A stretch of DNA of 64,000 nucleotides, from positions 469,582,573-469,646,572 of the forward strand of contig NC_081409.1 of NCBI RefSeq assembly GCF_030272615.1, written 5' to 3'. Shown in pieces: positions 32,411-44,934 of the stretch. The translations under genes and the position numbers were made by a program. This DNA comes from Cryptomeria japonica. Lineage: Eukaryota; Streptophyta; Pinopsida; Cupressales; Cupressaceae. The notes under the pieces are model-generated. The model was not told the DNA's origin, did no database searches, and saw only the letters and a list, made by a program, of their open reading frames with translations. The stretch's first letter is position 1. Every line of letters begins with the position of its first letter.

Positions 32411-34310
32411 TTACAAATTGAAAAAAAATTCTTGTAGGTCTGAATGTCCAAGAAATCAGATCTTTCAGATTACTAACATGCATGTGCAGGATGGTATTTA
32501 AGGCAAATTTTATGCATTTCATCATCTAGTTAATTAAAAGCCTTGTTTTGGGAAGTAACATATCATATCTTGTTCATCTAGTTTAACTAAGAGGATGAAT
32601 TGACAGCATGTAACTTGTATTTTTAGCATTTTCTCTAAAATAGTTGCACATAAACTTTTAAAAGGGGTAAAATAAACACCATGCTTGTTGGAGCAACATC
32701 TCCAAATAGGACTTAGCCAACAATTGCTTTGAAAAGGTAGAAAAGAACACTTATATTCTGTGTCTTGAAAGTGGTAGGTATATGTTCTCCCCTTAATTGG
32801 GTGACCAAAAAGCCAAACCCACTCTTTTACACTTTCTTTACTTTCAAGCAATTAAATCCTTTAGAGGGCCTACCTTCTCGAGCTGCCTTGAGGGGGCCAA
32901 TGAGAGGGGAACAACCTAAAGTGGAAATGGGCTAATACTAAGTCCTTCCAATCCACTATAAATAAATTGTGTTTTTGATGAAAGTCCCAAACAACATGTG
33001 CTGATAAGTTCATACCGACACTATGTTTCCCCATAAACCCTATGAGCGTAACCTCTATAGGTTGGGAACCTTCTGTATTTATAGAGCTGAAAGGGTCGCA
33101 TGTATGGCCACATGACTGGAAGCCTTTACTAAAACCACTTGTACTATTTGCCAAAATCCTTCTAGTTGTTGGCATAGGAGGTCAGACCTCTGAAGTGGCT
33201 CACTTACATATAGTTCCTAGTAGAGATATAAAGTTTGCCATGGGGAGTTTTCATGGAAACTGGTGCTTGGCTGCCCCAAAGAAGTGAGTACCCAAGGTGG
33301 AGCCAGTGGGTTCAAGCATCTAAATATCCACTTTGAATAGCGTAGCCTTGGGGGAAACCCCACATGAGATTCAACAACTATTGTCTTAGCCTACCATAGG
33401 AATTATACTTGCTTGTGCATTTTGTTTATTAAACATTGTGTCTTCTATGTCTGTAACATGTTCCAAATGGTCAAAAATTGAAAAAAATTATCATCTAGAA
33501 GAGAGCAAAAATCCAACAAATTACTGAAAAAGTGTGATCAAAAGGGTAAGACAAAATGATTTCCAACACTTGAAACACTAGATCAAAATCAAAGTGTCAA
33601 AACATCAATATCAAAATAATTCTTGAAGTAGATTTGTCTCTAAACCATCACATATTTTCAAACTAGCTCAAACAGCTAGGTCACTAATCTAACAGGTTAT
33701 TCCCAAAAGGTTCTATAAACATCAATGTTCAACAAGCTATTGATTCAAACATCTTAAGTGCAAAAAAATCGACATCCTTGTCAAGTTTCTCATCAGGATA
33801 ATCAAATCCTCTATCATGAAGCTTGATCAATCTATATGAGGTTCCTAATCTTGGATATATCTTTCCTATTTTGAACCTAGGTTGTATCAAAACCAGAATC
33901 ATACCAACATTGGAATCAAACAAACTTGTGAATTGCCAAATGCTTATATGACTTTTAAGTATCACCTTAAGAAAAGAAAACCCATTTATAAAGCTACTCA
34001 GAAAAGGATAAGATTCTTGTATATCAATCTTAATATCTTATTGAAAATAGGACATTCCTACACCGTTTTTGTCACTACCTACGTGGCTGTGGTATAGAAT
34101 TTGATGGTGAAATTTTGCAAAGACATTCTTTTCAACAAAGAGACACTTTATCCCAATGAACAAACAATAGTGGTAAAATCAACAAGGTATATCTTCCTAA
34201 ACCAATAATCACCTATTAACTTTGTCCTTTGGAACTTTCAACAACTTTGAAATAATCACATGCCAGTTTGGACTAGAGCCCAATACGAACAACTTAGAAA
34301 ATAACAACAA
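32411..34310 (+). other. Long leader of element 2
   Basis: No secure gene. A stretch around 33020-33130 (ACCTCTATAGGTTGGGAACC and neighbours) is GC-richer than its surroundings and looks like a conserved leader. A short open stretch at 33823-33948 reads LINLYEVPNLGYIFPILN then GCIKTRIIPTLESNKLV before a TGA, which looks like a coding remnant just upstream of gag. Confidence 0.45.
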
Positions 34311-36022
34311 ATGGAGGAAGAAGATAATCCTGTATTCCACACTTTTGGATTTACTGTTGTTGACGAAAAAGCAGTCAATAGAACCATTAGAGACCTTGAG
34401 CAAGATTTCAAATTTGATAAGCTAATGGAAAAATTGTTGGCAAAATAAAAAGAAAAATATCTCTTGATGTTGGCAAAATCTGGAGCTAAACTACAACAAG
34501 ACTTTAACATAGAAAGCTTGAAATAAGACGTGGAGGCAAGTAACACCCAAAAAATAGATGAGCCAAATAACAAAGATGTGAACAAAGAAAGCAATGAAGA
34601 AACAAGGAAAGAAAGGGATGACAAAATAAAAGAGCGTAGTGATAAGATAACTCACGAAGAAACAAGGAAAAACTATGTGGATAATCCATTGTCAAACCTT
34701 ACTCAACAAATACAAACTCTACAACAATAGATACAAGACATGCAAAATGGGACAAGCTCCAATAAGTATTCATTAGAAGATATATGCCCATATCCATTCA
34801 ATAAAAATCCGAATATGATACCATTTCCACAACATTGCGAGATTCCTAAATATGACAAATACGATGGAAAATCTGATCCTCAAGATCACATTAGGGAGTT
34901 TTGTACTATGAGCATGGAATCTGCTCATGATGAAACTTACCTTATGCATCTTTTTCCTAGGAGTTTAAATAGACAATCAATGGAGTGGTTTTCAATACTA
35001 TCATCCAGAATCAAATCCTTTGAAGAACTTGTGAATAGGTTTATTTCACAATACTCCTACAATATAAGGAATGAAATAACAATGCTGGATTTTTGCAATG
35101 TTAAACAAAAGAATGGTGAATCCTTTATGGTTTTCTTACAATGATGGAAACACATGTTTAATAGGTATCCTCAAGATGTACCTGATCAAGAAAAAATAGA
35201 CATATTCATTGATAATCTTATCAGTGAAATGAGCTATTAACTAAGGATGCAATGTCCTCCCTCTTTTGCCAAAATGATCGAGAATGGTATGAAAATAGAG
35301 AACACAATGGTAAAGAAAGGAGAGCTAAAACTTTACAATAATTCATACAACAACAACAACAACAATGGCAATGACAAGCCCAAGTTCTGGTCAAAGAATA
35401 GGAATGTCATCAATGAAGGGAATGATGATAATAGTACTACAAAACAACAACAACGAATTTTTAATCTATCAAGTCAAAACCCAAGCAATAACAATCTAGA
35501 AAACCATAAAGCCAAGTCATTTTTCTCCAATCCTCAGAAGAAATTCACAAACATTGGAGAATCTTTGGAATCAGCTCTAAAAACTCTACTTGCCAACAAA
35601 TTGATTGTTTTACCAGAAGCAAGAAGTTATGAACCACTAGTCAAGCCCAATTGGTGGAATCACAATCATTTTTGCAATTATCATTGGAATAAAGGACACC
35701 TAAAAAATGATTGTCAGAGATTGAAACACCTTGTCCAAGATCTAATCGATAATGGAACCATAACAATGGATAGTCATAAGACAAACAAATCACACTTGGC
35801 TTTCAAAACTCCACTTTTGAATTATGACAAAGGTGAATCATCCCAATTAAAAGATTACAAAGGAAAAGCCAAAGTGAATTACACTTATACATACGATGAT
35901 GTGGTAAATGTGATCATTGTTAATGAAAATCCATCTTCAGAACCAATCAATGTTATCATGAGAAGCAAAGCAAAGGTTACCTTTCCAGGTATAGAAAAAG
36001 ACTCAACATCCACATCACAATA
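34311..36022 (+). pseudogene. gag: Element 2 gag
   Basis: The gag of a Tat-type Gypsy element. It starts at the ATG 34311 (MEEEDNPVFHTFG). A Glu/Lys-rich N-terminus is followed by the gag core at 34740-35230 ('IPKYDKYDGKSDPQDHIREF', 'SMEWFSILSSRIKSFEELVN'). An Asn-rich stretch lies near 35338-35370. A zinc-binding knuckle of the Tat form, CNYHWNKGHLKNDC, at about 35675-35716 has His in the second position. In-frame stops occur near 34446, 34524, 34728, 35142 and 35238. The frame is kept into protease. Confidence 0.85.
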
Positions 36023-36713
36023 ATACAATTTAGTAGAGTAATTACAAAGAATACCCGCTCATTTATCAATTGTGGAACTTGTCAAGGTTTCACCTATGGA
36101 TAAGGAAATTTTGGAGAAATCTTTAGTGGAAACAATAGTTTCAAAAGACTTGGATGTAGATCAATTCTAAAACATGGTAGGACACCTTGTAGCTCCTCAT
36201 TTCTTATCATTTTCTAAAAATGATGACGCATCCTTACAACATCCTCAAAATGCTCCCTTACATGTTGAAGTCTCCATTAATAAAACTCATGTCAAATGTG
36301 TACTCATAGATGGAGGATGTGGCTTAAAGATTTGTGCATTAATTTTGATAAAAGCTTTGGGATATTTAGAGAATGTAGTAGACTCGAAAAAGAAAATAAC
36401 CATCAAGGCTTATGATGAAGAAAAACATTCTTCCAAAGGAACTGTTGTGCTACCAATAAGGATAGGACCTATGGAAAGGGATACATTATGTCAAGTTTTA
36501 GATTTGAACCTCTCTTACAACATTCTTCTAGGGAGACCATGTATTCACAAGATGCAAGCAGTTCCTTCTACATATCATCAATGTGTGAAATTTCCTCATG
36601 AAGGAAAAGAAATCACTATAATTGCAGATTCCAGTCAATATTGCAATAATTTGAAGCCAACACAAGATACAAGAGTTCCACATAGTAGAGAATCAGTATA
36701 TCTTAGCAAATAA
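36023..36713 (+). pseudogene. Element 2 aspartic protease
   Basis: Retropepsin-like domain in the gag frame. The active-site motif is VLIDGGCGLKIC at 36300-36336, in the DGG form common in Tat elements, with the downstream 'KALGY' helix. The flap region is followed by 'YNILLGRPCIHKMQAVPSTYH', cut here at the usual ILLGR-x-W/C motif (36520-36580). The reading ends at a TAA at 36711-36713. Confidence 0.82.
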
Positions 36714-37130
36714 ATTCAAGCAAAGTTATGGGAAAATTTTGAAGAAAAGCTCAAATTAAATGATGAAGGAATGGGAAAGTATTCTTTGCAAAATTTTCCA
36801 CTTTCCCCTAAGTCATATGGAAAACCTATAGATATTCAATCAAAGACATCGGGAAAATCAAAACAATGTTTAAAGGAACTTTTGTTAGTGCTGGAACTCT
36901 TGAAGAGGAAAATGAAGACAAAGACATTCTTGGTTGGTTGTACAAGGATGAAGATAAAACTATAGCAATAGCAGTAGAAGTCAATATTCCCATAAAACAA
37001 TATGGCAAAGGATATGAAATCATGCAAAAGATGGGATATGAATGAAAAGGACCAATTGGTAAGCAACATCAAGGTATTTCAGAACCTATTTGTCTGCACT
37101 CACAATCCACATAAGATAAATCCGGGTTGG
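36714..37130 (+). pseudogene. Element 2 G-patch-like segment after protease
   Basis: In a shifted frame from 36866 the reading contains 'ILGWLYKDED' and then YGKGYEIMQKMGYE-stop-KGPIGKQHQGI (37001-37095). This matches the Gly-rich G-patch pattern (G-x-G-x2-I(L/M)-x-KMG(Y/W)-x4-G-(L/I)GK). G-patch segments after protease are known in betaretroviruses and in some plant retrotransposons, where they bind nucleic acid. Stops and a frame change make this copy non-functional. Confidence 0.6.
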
Positions 37131-38693
37131 GATAGCTAAAATTAAATCAAAAGCAACATAATCATCAACAACAAAAGTGGAGAAAGAAATCAATTTTCAA
37201 AGAAGAAAATTGGCAAGAAAAGATACATCAAGCAGTCGAAACAGTAACCAATAAACAAAAGAAGCAAGAAGAAAATGAAAAGAAAGAAGAGGAGATTACC
37301 ATCAAAGGTGAAGAAAAATCTTATCAAACAAAAGCAAAAACTGAACAAGATATTCCAGAAGTAGTAAAAATAAAGATGACAAAAATCAGAGAAATTTTTG
37401 CACTATACGACATTCCAGTATGGTATAGTGGAGTAATCTTAGATTAGGATTCAGAAATAGATTCCAATGAGTATGAATGGGGTCCAAATGTCTTATCTAC
37501 TACATCATGTAAGGAACACAATGAAGATCAAGCAGCTATCACAAAAGAAGACTTGTCTATTGTAGAACAAAAGATGAAGTTAGAAAGAAGGCAAGAAAAA
37601 CTCAGAATTCAAAGAAAAGAGGTGTATGCAAAAAGGAAAGGAAATGACAAAGACAAATAAGTAATGCCATAAGAAGTACAAACAAGGATAGATCAAGAAT
37701 CTGAAAAATACAAGATTTTCATCAAAAGAGGAACAAGATGTATCCAGATGTGGCAGAACCCTAGAAGAACTAAGAGATAGTCAAGTTGGATTGACTATTA
37801 GTCCAGAAGAAGTTGAGTTTGAAAGGAGACAAAATCTATTAAAAGAATCCTCTTTATCATGTGCACAAATATGTCAACTTCTAAATGCAAATGAGGTCAA
37901 TCAAGAAGGGATTTGCAGTATTAAAGATGTGCGTATGGATATAATCCATTCATTTAAGGGACAAACATCAGTTGAAGAACCACTTGAGTGTGAACTACAC
38001 AATGCTAATATTAATTTTGTTAAGACTACTTCGGAAATGCTTGAGAAAGACAATTCTCAAAAAACATTTAATCTATGACAATACCTATTATATGTCAAGC
38101 TATGATCATTATGTTATGATTGTTGAAACACCTAATGATGATAGTGATTATGATTTACCCCTCTTCATCCTAAATTAATTGATTGGGATAATTTAGATAA
38201 CCCTGAACTAAATGTCTTTTCCAATGATCATGACTTAGTCATGTACCTTAACATTGTTGAACCCATCCCACCTAAGATATCTTCCATTGTAGAATCAAGT
38301 GATGTTTCTCGTACTCATAAAAATGCCAAACTTTCCAGTCACAAAAATGAAGTAAAACAAGGAAAGAGACCTATTATTGAAAACCATTTCATGGCAACAT
38401 TAGATCAATCAAAAGAGAAAACAAAGGATGTATCTGATGGTGAAAACCTCCTTGAGGCACCAGAAGATGGAAAGTTTGACATTCTTCCTACATATTTTCA
38501 AGAGAGATTTGCTATCCTAATAGAACCAATAGAAGCAGTAAACATTGGTACATCGAAGGATCCTAAAATACTTCATTTTGCTGCCTCATTGTCAGAAAAA
38601 GAGAGGAAAGAATACATGGAATTCTTTATGCAAAGAAATTTATTTTTTGCTTGGTCCTATGCAAATATGCCATGATTTAATCTTGATCTTATC
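37131..38693 (+). pseudogene. Element 2 pre-RT linker
   Basis: A degraded coding stretch between the G-patch and RT. Readable pieces are 'IFALYDIPVWYSGVILD' (about 37390-37445), a Lys/Glu-rich helix near 37545-37660, 'EEVEFERRQNLLKESSLSCA' (37803 onward), and 'LHFAASLSEKERKEYMEFFM' just before RT, which is the usual pre-RT 'L..LL....DVFAWS' region (here 'NLFFAWSYANMP', 38635-38673). Confidence 0.6.
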
Positions 38694-39431
38694 ATGCATC
38701 ATCTTAATGTGGATTTAAAAGAAAAACTCATTAATCAGAAGCTAAGAAAGATGCATCCGCACATTGCTCTTCTTGTAAAAATCAAGATGAAGAAACTATT
38801 AGAATTAGGTTTCATAAGACCAGTTGCTTATCCAGAATGGGTTTCAAGTATTGTACCAGTATCAAAGCTAGATAAGATCATAAGGGTCTATACAGATTTC
38901 AGAGATTTGAATAAAGCATGTCCAAAAGATGATTTCCTACTACCAAACATTGATATCATAGTGGACTTATTAGCAGGACATGAGATGTTTTCATTAATGG
39001 ATGGCCTCTCAGGATATAATCAAATAAGAATCACACCTAAAGATCAAGAGAAGACAACTTTCACTTGTGCATGGGGAACATATTGCTGGAATGTTATGCC
39101 ATTTGGGCTTAAGAATGCAGGAGTGACTTATCAAAGGGCTATGATGACAATTTTCCATTATATGATGCACACATTTATGGAGGATTATGTCGATGACATA
39201 CTTGCAAAATCTCATATAAGACAAGAACATTTCAACATTTTAAGCAAGATTTTTGATAGGCTAGAAAGATATCAATTGAGATTAAATCCAAAGAAATGTA
39301 CATTTGGGGTAACCTCTGGAAAGTTCCTTGGGTACATTATATCACCTCTTGGCATTGAAGTAGATCTTGAAAAAGTCAAAGCTATCATGGAGATGGAGTC
39401 ACCTAAGAACATAAGTCAATTGCAATCTTAA
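38694..39431 (+). pseudogene. Element 2 reverse transcriptase
   Basis: Ty3/Gypsy RT with clear blocks: 'LELGFIRPVAYPEWVSSIVP', 'RVYTDFRDLNKACPKDDFLL', 'FSLMDGLSGYNQIRI', 'EKTTFTCAWGTY' and 'MPFGLKNAGVTYQRAM'. The catalytic YVDD (39186-39197) is intact. Then 'YQLRLNPKKCTFGVTSGKFL'. It would copy the element RNA. The domain is closed by a TAA at 39429-39431 within the usual 'LQGRLQSIRRFVSQ' segment, so it is decayed by only a few stops. Confidence 0.92.
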
Positions 39432-40035
39432 CAAGGAAGATTGCAATCAATCAGGAGATTTGTTTCTCAGTTAGCAGATAGATGTCTTCCATTCACCCAT
39501 CTTCTACATAAAAATGTTCCATTCAAATGGGATCTAAAATGTGAAGAAGCTTTTTTGCAAATAAAAGAAAATCTTATGAGTCCTCTAGTACTGATATCAC
39601 CAACCAAAGGGAAACCATTGTTACTCTATGTCTCCACAACAAGTGTATCATTAGGTGCTCTCCTAGCTCAACATGATGATGAAGGAAAAGAAAGAGCAGT
39701 TTATTATATTAGTAGAACACTTGTTGTCTATGAATTAAATTATTACTCAATTGAAAATATATGTCTAGAAATTGTATTTGCAACTCAGAAGCTATGACAT
39801 TATATGTTGATTCATTCTGTCAAACTAATAGCAAAGATAGATCCTCTCACATATCTGTTGAGCAAGTCAACATTGATAGGGAGACTAGCCAAATGGGTTA
39901 TGATACTGAGTGAATTTGACATAGAATATGTTGACCGGAAAGCTATCAAGGGACAAGTCATCGCTGATGAATTGGCTGATGAACCTTTACAAAATGACAT
40001 GACTTTGCACATCGAATTTCCTGATGCAGATATCT
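39432..40035 (+). pseudogene. Element 2 Gypsy RNase H
   Basis: RT connection and first RNase H: 'LQSIRRFVSQLADRCLPFTH', 'VPFKWDLKCEEAFLQIKENL', 'LLLYVSTTSVSLGALLAQHD', then 'YYISRTLVVYELNYYSIENI'. The YVSTT segment replaces the usual Y(V/L)AxS. One TGA (39798-39800) interrupts it. It ends with 'RLAKWVMILSEFDIEYVDRK', typical of the Gypsy RNase H end. Confidence 0.85.
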
Positions 40036-40503
40036 TAACAGTAAGTACAAAATTTTGGGAATTGTACTTTGATGGTTCTTATACCCAATATGGATTAGGC
40101 ACAAGAAACTTTTTCATCACACCTCAAGGACACACAATTTTGAAATTGTATAGACTGCGATTTCCATGCACCAATAATAGTACAGAGTATGAAGCATTGG
40201 CTATAGGGCTTAAAATGGCCATTGAATGGAATGTCAAAGAACTACATGTCTATGGTGATTCTCAACTTATCATTACAATAAATGATGAATATCAAACAAA
40301 GGATGATAAGCTTATGCCATACAAACACCCAATGGAGAAGTTTAAAGAACACTTTAAAGAAATATCATTCATCAAGATTCCAAGAAACGAGAATAAAGCA
40401 ATAGATGCAATGGCTACAATAGCATCTCTCTTGCAAAATAAGGATAATCAACAATTTAACGAATTTATTGTGGAAGATATCTTAACCCCTACCATTCAAT
40501 CAT
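40036..40503 (+). pseudogene. Element 2 archaeal-type RNase H
   Basis: The second RNase H is the mark of the Tat lineage. It shows ELYFDGSYTQYG (Asp), NNSTEYEALAIGLKMA (Glu), LHVYGDSQLII (Asp) and the final 'AIDAMATIASL' (Asp). All four catalytic positions are kept. It stands between the Gypsy RNase H and integrase, the classical Tat order, unlike element 1. Confidence 0.88.
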
Positions 40504-41803
40504 AGCATACCTATCAAACTCTCCATATATCAGGGACCGATCAATCCTTATATGGTCAAACTTATCAGTATTTAAAAGATCATATCCTTCCTCTTGAATT
40601 ATCTCGTAATTAGAGAAGAAACTTTATCCATCAGTCCTCTTGCTATACTATTATTATTGATATCCTATATAGGCATGATCTAGATGGTACATTGTTGAGA
40701 TATCTTGAAAAGGATGAATCTAAGAGAGTTCTTAATGACATTCATGCAGGTATTTGTGGTACATACTCAAGTGGTTTAACATTGGCTAAGAAACTTATTC
40801 GTATGGGTTACTTTTGGCCTACTATGGAAAGAGATTCATTCACATATGCTAGAAAATGCAAACAATGTTAGATCCATGGAAATCTCATTCATGTGCTAGC
40901 ATAAGAGTTATATCCTATGACAAGATCATGGCCATTTTCACAATGGGGCCTTGATTTGGTAGGAAAGATCAATCCCTCATCTTCTAGTGGACATAAGTTT
41001 ATTCTGATTGCTACTAGATATTTTACTAAGTGGATTGAAGCATTTCCTTTAATAATAGTGACAGGAAAACAAATATCATCATTCATCTTGAATTATATAA
41101 TCTGTCAGTATGGAGTTCCTATGACCATTATCATTGATAATGGAAGAACATTCAAAAATCAAGATGTGAAAGAGCTATGTGAATAGTTTCATATCCAACA
41201 TAGGTTCTCTACTCCATATTATCCACAAGGTAATGGTCAAGCTAAGGCATCAAATAAAACTATCTTGAAAATCTTGAAGAAAACAATCAATGAAGCTGGA
41301 AAAGATTGGCATATTTAGCTAAATCCTGCTCTTTGGGCATACCGAACTAGTGTCCACACTCCAATAGGGGTAACTCCATATTGTTTGGTCTATGGATTAG
41401 AAGCCATATTACCTATAGAAGTAGAGATACCTTCTCTACGAGTATCCTTGCATAGTCTTATACCAGAAGAAGAACAATGAGTCTCTCGACTCCAAGAACT
41501 AGAACTGATTCAGGAATGTCACCAAAATGCAATAGAACATTTGAAAGTATACCAACAAAGAATGGCAAGAAGCTATAACCATAGAGTCAAGCCACGTATT
41601 TTCCAGATTGGAGATATAGCTCTAAGAGAAAATCCAAGAAATCGGCAAGACTGGGAAAAGAAGGTAAAATTTGAACCAATTGGCTAGGACCTTTTGTCAT
41701 AGTAGCAACATATGGATTAGGAGCATACAAGTTATCTACCCATGAAGGTGATTGGTTTGATGAACCTATCAATTCTATCCATCTCAAGAAATTCTATGCT
41801 TGA
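40504..41803 (+). pseudogene. Element 2 integrase
   Basis: The zinc domain is 'DIHAGICGTYSSGLTLAKKL' and 'ARKCKQC' (about 40739-40868). The core has D in QWGLDLVGK, D in IIDNGRTF (about 41133) and GNGQAKASNKT, in which the catalytic Glu codon has become AAG Lys (41244-41246). 'NPALWAYRTSVHTPIGVTPY' and 'VYGLEAILPIEVEIPSLRV' follow, then a frame change and the C-terminal 'HLKKFYA' with TGA at 41801-41803. It would be catalytically dead. Confidence 0.88.
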
Positions 41804-43540
41804 GATATAAAGTCCTGAAAAAAAAAAAATCAATTAAAAGCATATAAAATCCAAAAAAAAAATGCAATAAATTTAGATGGTGAGAACTTGGTAAATAGGC
41901 TCTATCTAAAAAGTGAGTTCCTCCATCTATGAGATCACTTTGCGCACCTATTCACTCCATCCTATCGCATCTATCACTTCCATCTATCTTAGTTTATCCA
42001 TTTCATCTTTCACATCCATTTGCTCTAAACCATTTAGCAAGAAATATGCAGCTTACCAACAGTTATCAATACTTGACATACTTGTCATAGTCACTGTCTT
42101 AGATTTTATCAAAATCAATCATATCTTCATTTTTATCCCACCATAGTTTGGATCTTGATCAATTCATACATCCATAATAAATTTTTGTTTCCACTGGGGG
42201 CAAAATCCTAATTCCTTTTGCTAAGGTGATCTTTTGAATCTTTGAAAATCCCAAAACATTCAAAAAACTTAGAAAAACCAAAAACACCTAGGATTTTGAA
42301 ACAGATAACAAGCAAACAAAGCAACGAAAATCAAGGCATTTCATCAACAACTGAAGCATGAAACTCATAAAATGAAGAATCAATCAACAAGTAATAAAGG
42401 ATTATCAAAGATCATTCATCAAGATGATTATATCAGTTAATGATCATAAGAACATGTGAATGACATACAAGATTCATTGTTTATATCTTGAATTTATTGT
42501 TAATCATATACTTTATGCAACTCAAGGATGTCCATGACTAGAGAAGCTATGATGAGGCATGATTATTTTCTTTCATTACTATTTGTGGTTTATCTCTTAC
42601 TATGGTATGCACTTGTCTCAGGATATGATCGGCAAAAGATCAAGGAGGACGTTCCAAGTCATGCATGAAAGGGGATAATCCTTGTCTGTTCTGCAAGCAA
42701 TACTCAGGTCAACTTAATCCATTATATTAAGTTGCTTGTATTAACTTTATATATCCAAATCCATGTAAGGAATACTCATGTCATATTGAATCATTATGTC
42801 AAGTTGCTTGTATTTTCTTACAACATTTTAAAGCTCAATGATGAAATTAAAGCAGTATTACAAGATAGCATATGAAGACTGGCAATACAATTTTTAGTTA
42901 GATCATTTCATTAGCTCATTATTCATCTGCATTATAAGAATTTATGGTCAGTTGCATTATAAGAATTCCATTTCATTAACAAATCAACAGTCATAAATAA
43001 ATATTGAGTATACTTGGACAAACAAAAACAATTTGCATTTAATCATTATAGGTGCATTCATTTTAGAAACATTTAAATCATCATTCATTTCATTTAGTTG
43101 CATTTTATCATTGCATTAGTTTGCATTCAATTAAGTGCTTTTTTATTTCATCATATAGTGTATGATCATTATAGTTTGCATTATCATTCCATTAATGATC
43201 ATTTAGTTGCATCTTTGCACTTAGATTCATAAATCATTATAAACATTACATATAAAAATACAAAAAACATTTCATATAGATCATTTGCATCATCATCAAA
43301 AGCAAATAAATCATTCATTTGCATTCCGTATAGATCATTACATTTGCATCATTTCAGATAGAATTTATTTTTATTTGCATCCAAGATCATCAAAATAAAA
43401 AATCAAAACAAAAACATATAAATCATTGCATCCATATAATCATCACATAGAATAACATGCATAAAGATCATTATCCATCTAATCACTGCATCCATATAAA
43501 GCATCATCATCAAATAGAATAACACGCATAATAAAGATCA
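41804..43540. other. Spacer between integrase and antisense gene
   Basis: No gene. Features seen: a purine tract CCACTGGGGGCAAAA near 42192-42206 of the kind seen near plant Gypsy polypurine tracts; an imperfect 72-bp duplication near 42701 and 42773 (TACTCA..., GTTGCTTGTATT); and from about 42890 to 43480 an AT-rich stretch dense in ATCATTTGCATCATT-like words. Confidence 0.5.
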
Positions 43541-44934
43541 TCACCATATAAAGGTCCATGTCTGCATATAAAATGATAAAAAGTCCAAGTATACAATGAT
43601 ATAAGATAAACAATACAAGTGCCTCCACATCAATTCATGGCTGTCCTGTACCACTACCACCTGACTCTGTCCGTCTCTGTGGCTGTGGGTGAGAAGATCC
43701 TCCAGATGTCTATCTCCCATGACCCCACTAGTACTAGTGTCCATCAACATGGTAGTATGATAACTACCTGCTCTCTGGCTCTCTAAAACTAACTCCTCAT
43801 ATTGTCGTTGTTAGTGGGAAGTCTCCTTCCTAGCTCGAACTAATGCTCTAAAAGTGTCAGCTAAGAGAGTACCTGATCCAACCAGCTGAATGTCATCAAG
43901 AAGGCCCTGAGTATCCCACTGTCTCCTAACATCTCTATCCCTCTCAGTCATAAGAGTCTACACCTGTGCTCGAAGCTGATCAATCTATGCTCTAAGACTA
44001 TCAATGGTCTCCTGCTCTAGCACATCATGCTCTGGTACATAATACTCTAGTACATCATGCTCTAGCATATCGTGCTTTGGTACATCCTACTCTGGCAAAT
44101 CCTGTTGTGGTGCATGAACCCCAATCCCCTCCTCACCACCAACTTGTCCAACTGCTAGAATCTCAGTTCAAATAACTCTTCGAACTTGGTGTCTAATCAA
44201 GGGAACATGATCCTTGGGATCCTTATCATCTCCACCATGCGCTGCAATAACCCTAAGATCTTACTGAATCTATCCAAAATCAATGCCTCTCCCACAACCC
44301 CCATCCAATCTAGTCACCCTGCCTCCTCCTATCAATGGCAACCCTCTCGGTAATCTCATACCTACCTTGCCATGATCCCTCCCAATTCGTCCAACATCCC
44401 TCCCACCCATAGGATGTGGTCTCCCAATCTTGCCAACCAGTCCAAACGGTCCTCCATGGATTCTCAAGTGACCTCCCCTCCATCCAGGTCTCCTACCACC
44501 ACCACCACCACCATCCCCACCCTCATCTCCACCTCCCCTGACCTCCCGAGGAGCTCTGAGCTCTCATCTCCATCTCCGTCTCCATCTCCTAAAAACTAGA
44601 TCATCTGAATCATCATCCTCATCTCCTAAGCTGGGAGGAGGATCTGCTGGATCAGTAATACGAGGAAATGGATGAGCTGGTATATATTGAGCATACTCTA
44701 TAGTAACCCCATGATCAAGAATGTGCAATCTCATATCATAAGCCACTCTTAGAGTAGAAACAAACTCTGTACAAGCAATCTCAAATGATAATGAAGGTCC
44801 CAAATCTTGCCTATCTCTGTACCACCGAGCATACATCATCACACCAATAGGCATAGGCTGGATGATACTAAACTATCTCAGAATGCGACTAATCAATTGT
44901 CACTCAATAATGTAAAGAGTCCAACCAATGAGAT
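43541..44934 (-). pseudogene. Antisense plant mobile domain gene, 3' part
   Basis: This is the C-terminal part of the PMD gene that begins at about 53758 and is split by Copia-2. On the minus strand the first codons after the insertion read IGWTLYIIE-stop-QLISRILR, then PMPIGVMMYARWYRDR, the usual PMD end (VLRQFG..Q.IP in relatives). Next come an acidic 'GDEDDDSDD' patch, a Gly/Arg-rich region (44270-44560), an 18-bp tandem repeat encoding 'EHDVLE'-like hexapeptides (about 44013-44115), and a coiled coil 'TIDSLRAXIDQLRAQVXTLM' before the stop near 43541. The coiled coil, in-frame with stops only, supports real coding on this strand. Confidence 0.75.

Noticed and set aside
33729-33965. Minus-strand ORF of 78 codons in the element 2 leader
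   Set aside because: It overlaps the plus-strand remnant, has no recognised motif and no neighbouring support. I could not fully exclude it.
42890-43480. Repetitive ATCATTTGCAT stretch considered as a CRISPR or satellite array
   Set aside because: No regular period and no spacer structure; only low-complexity words.
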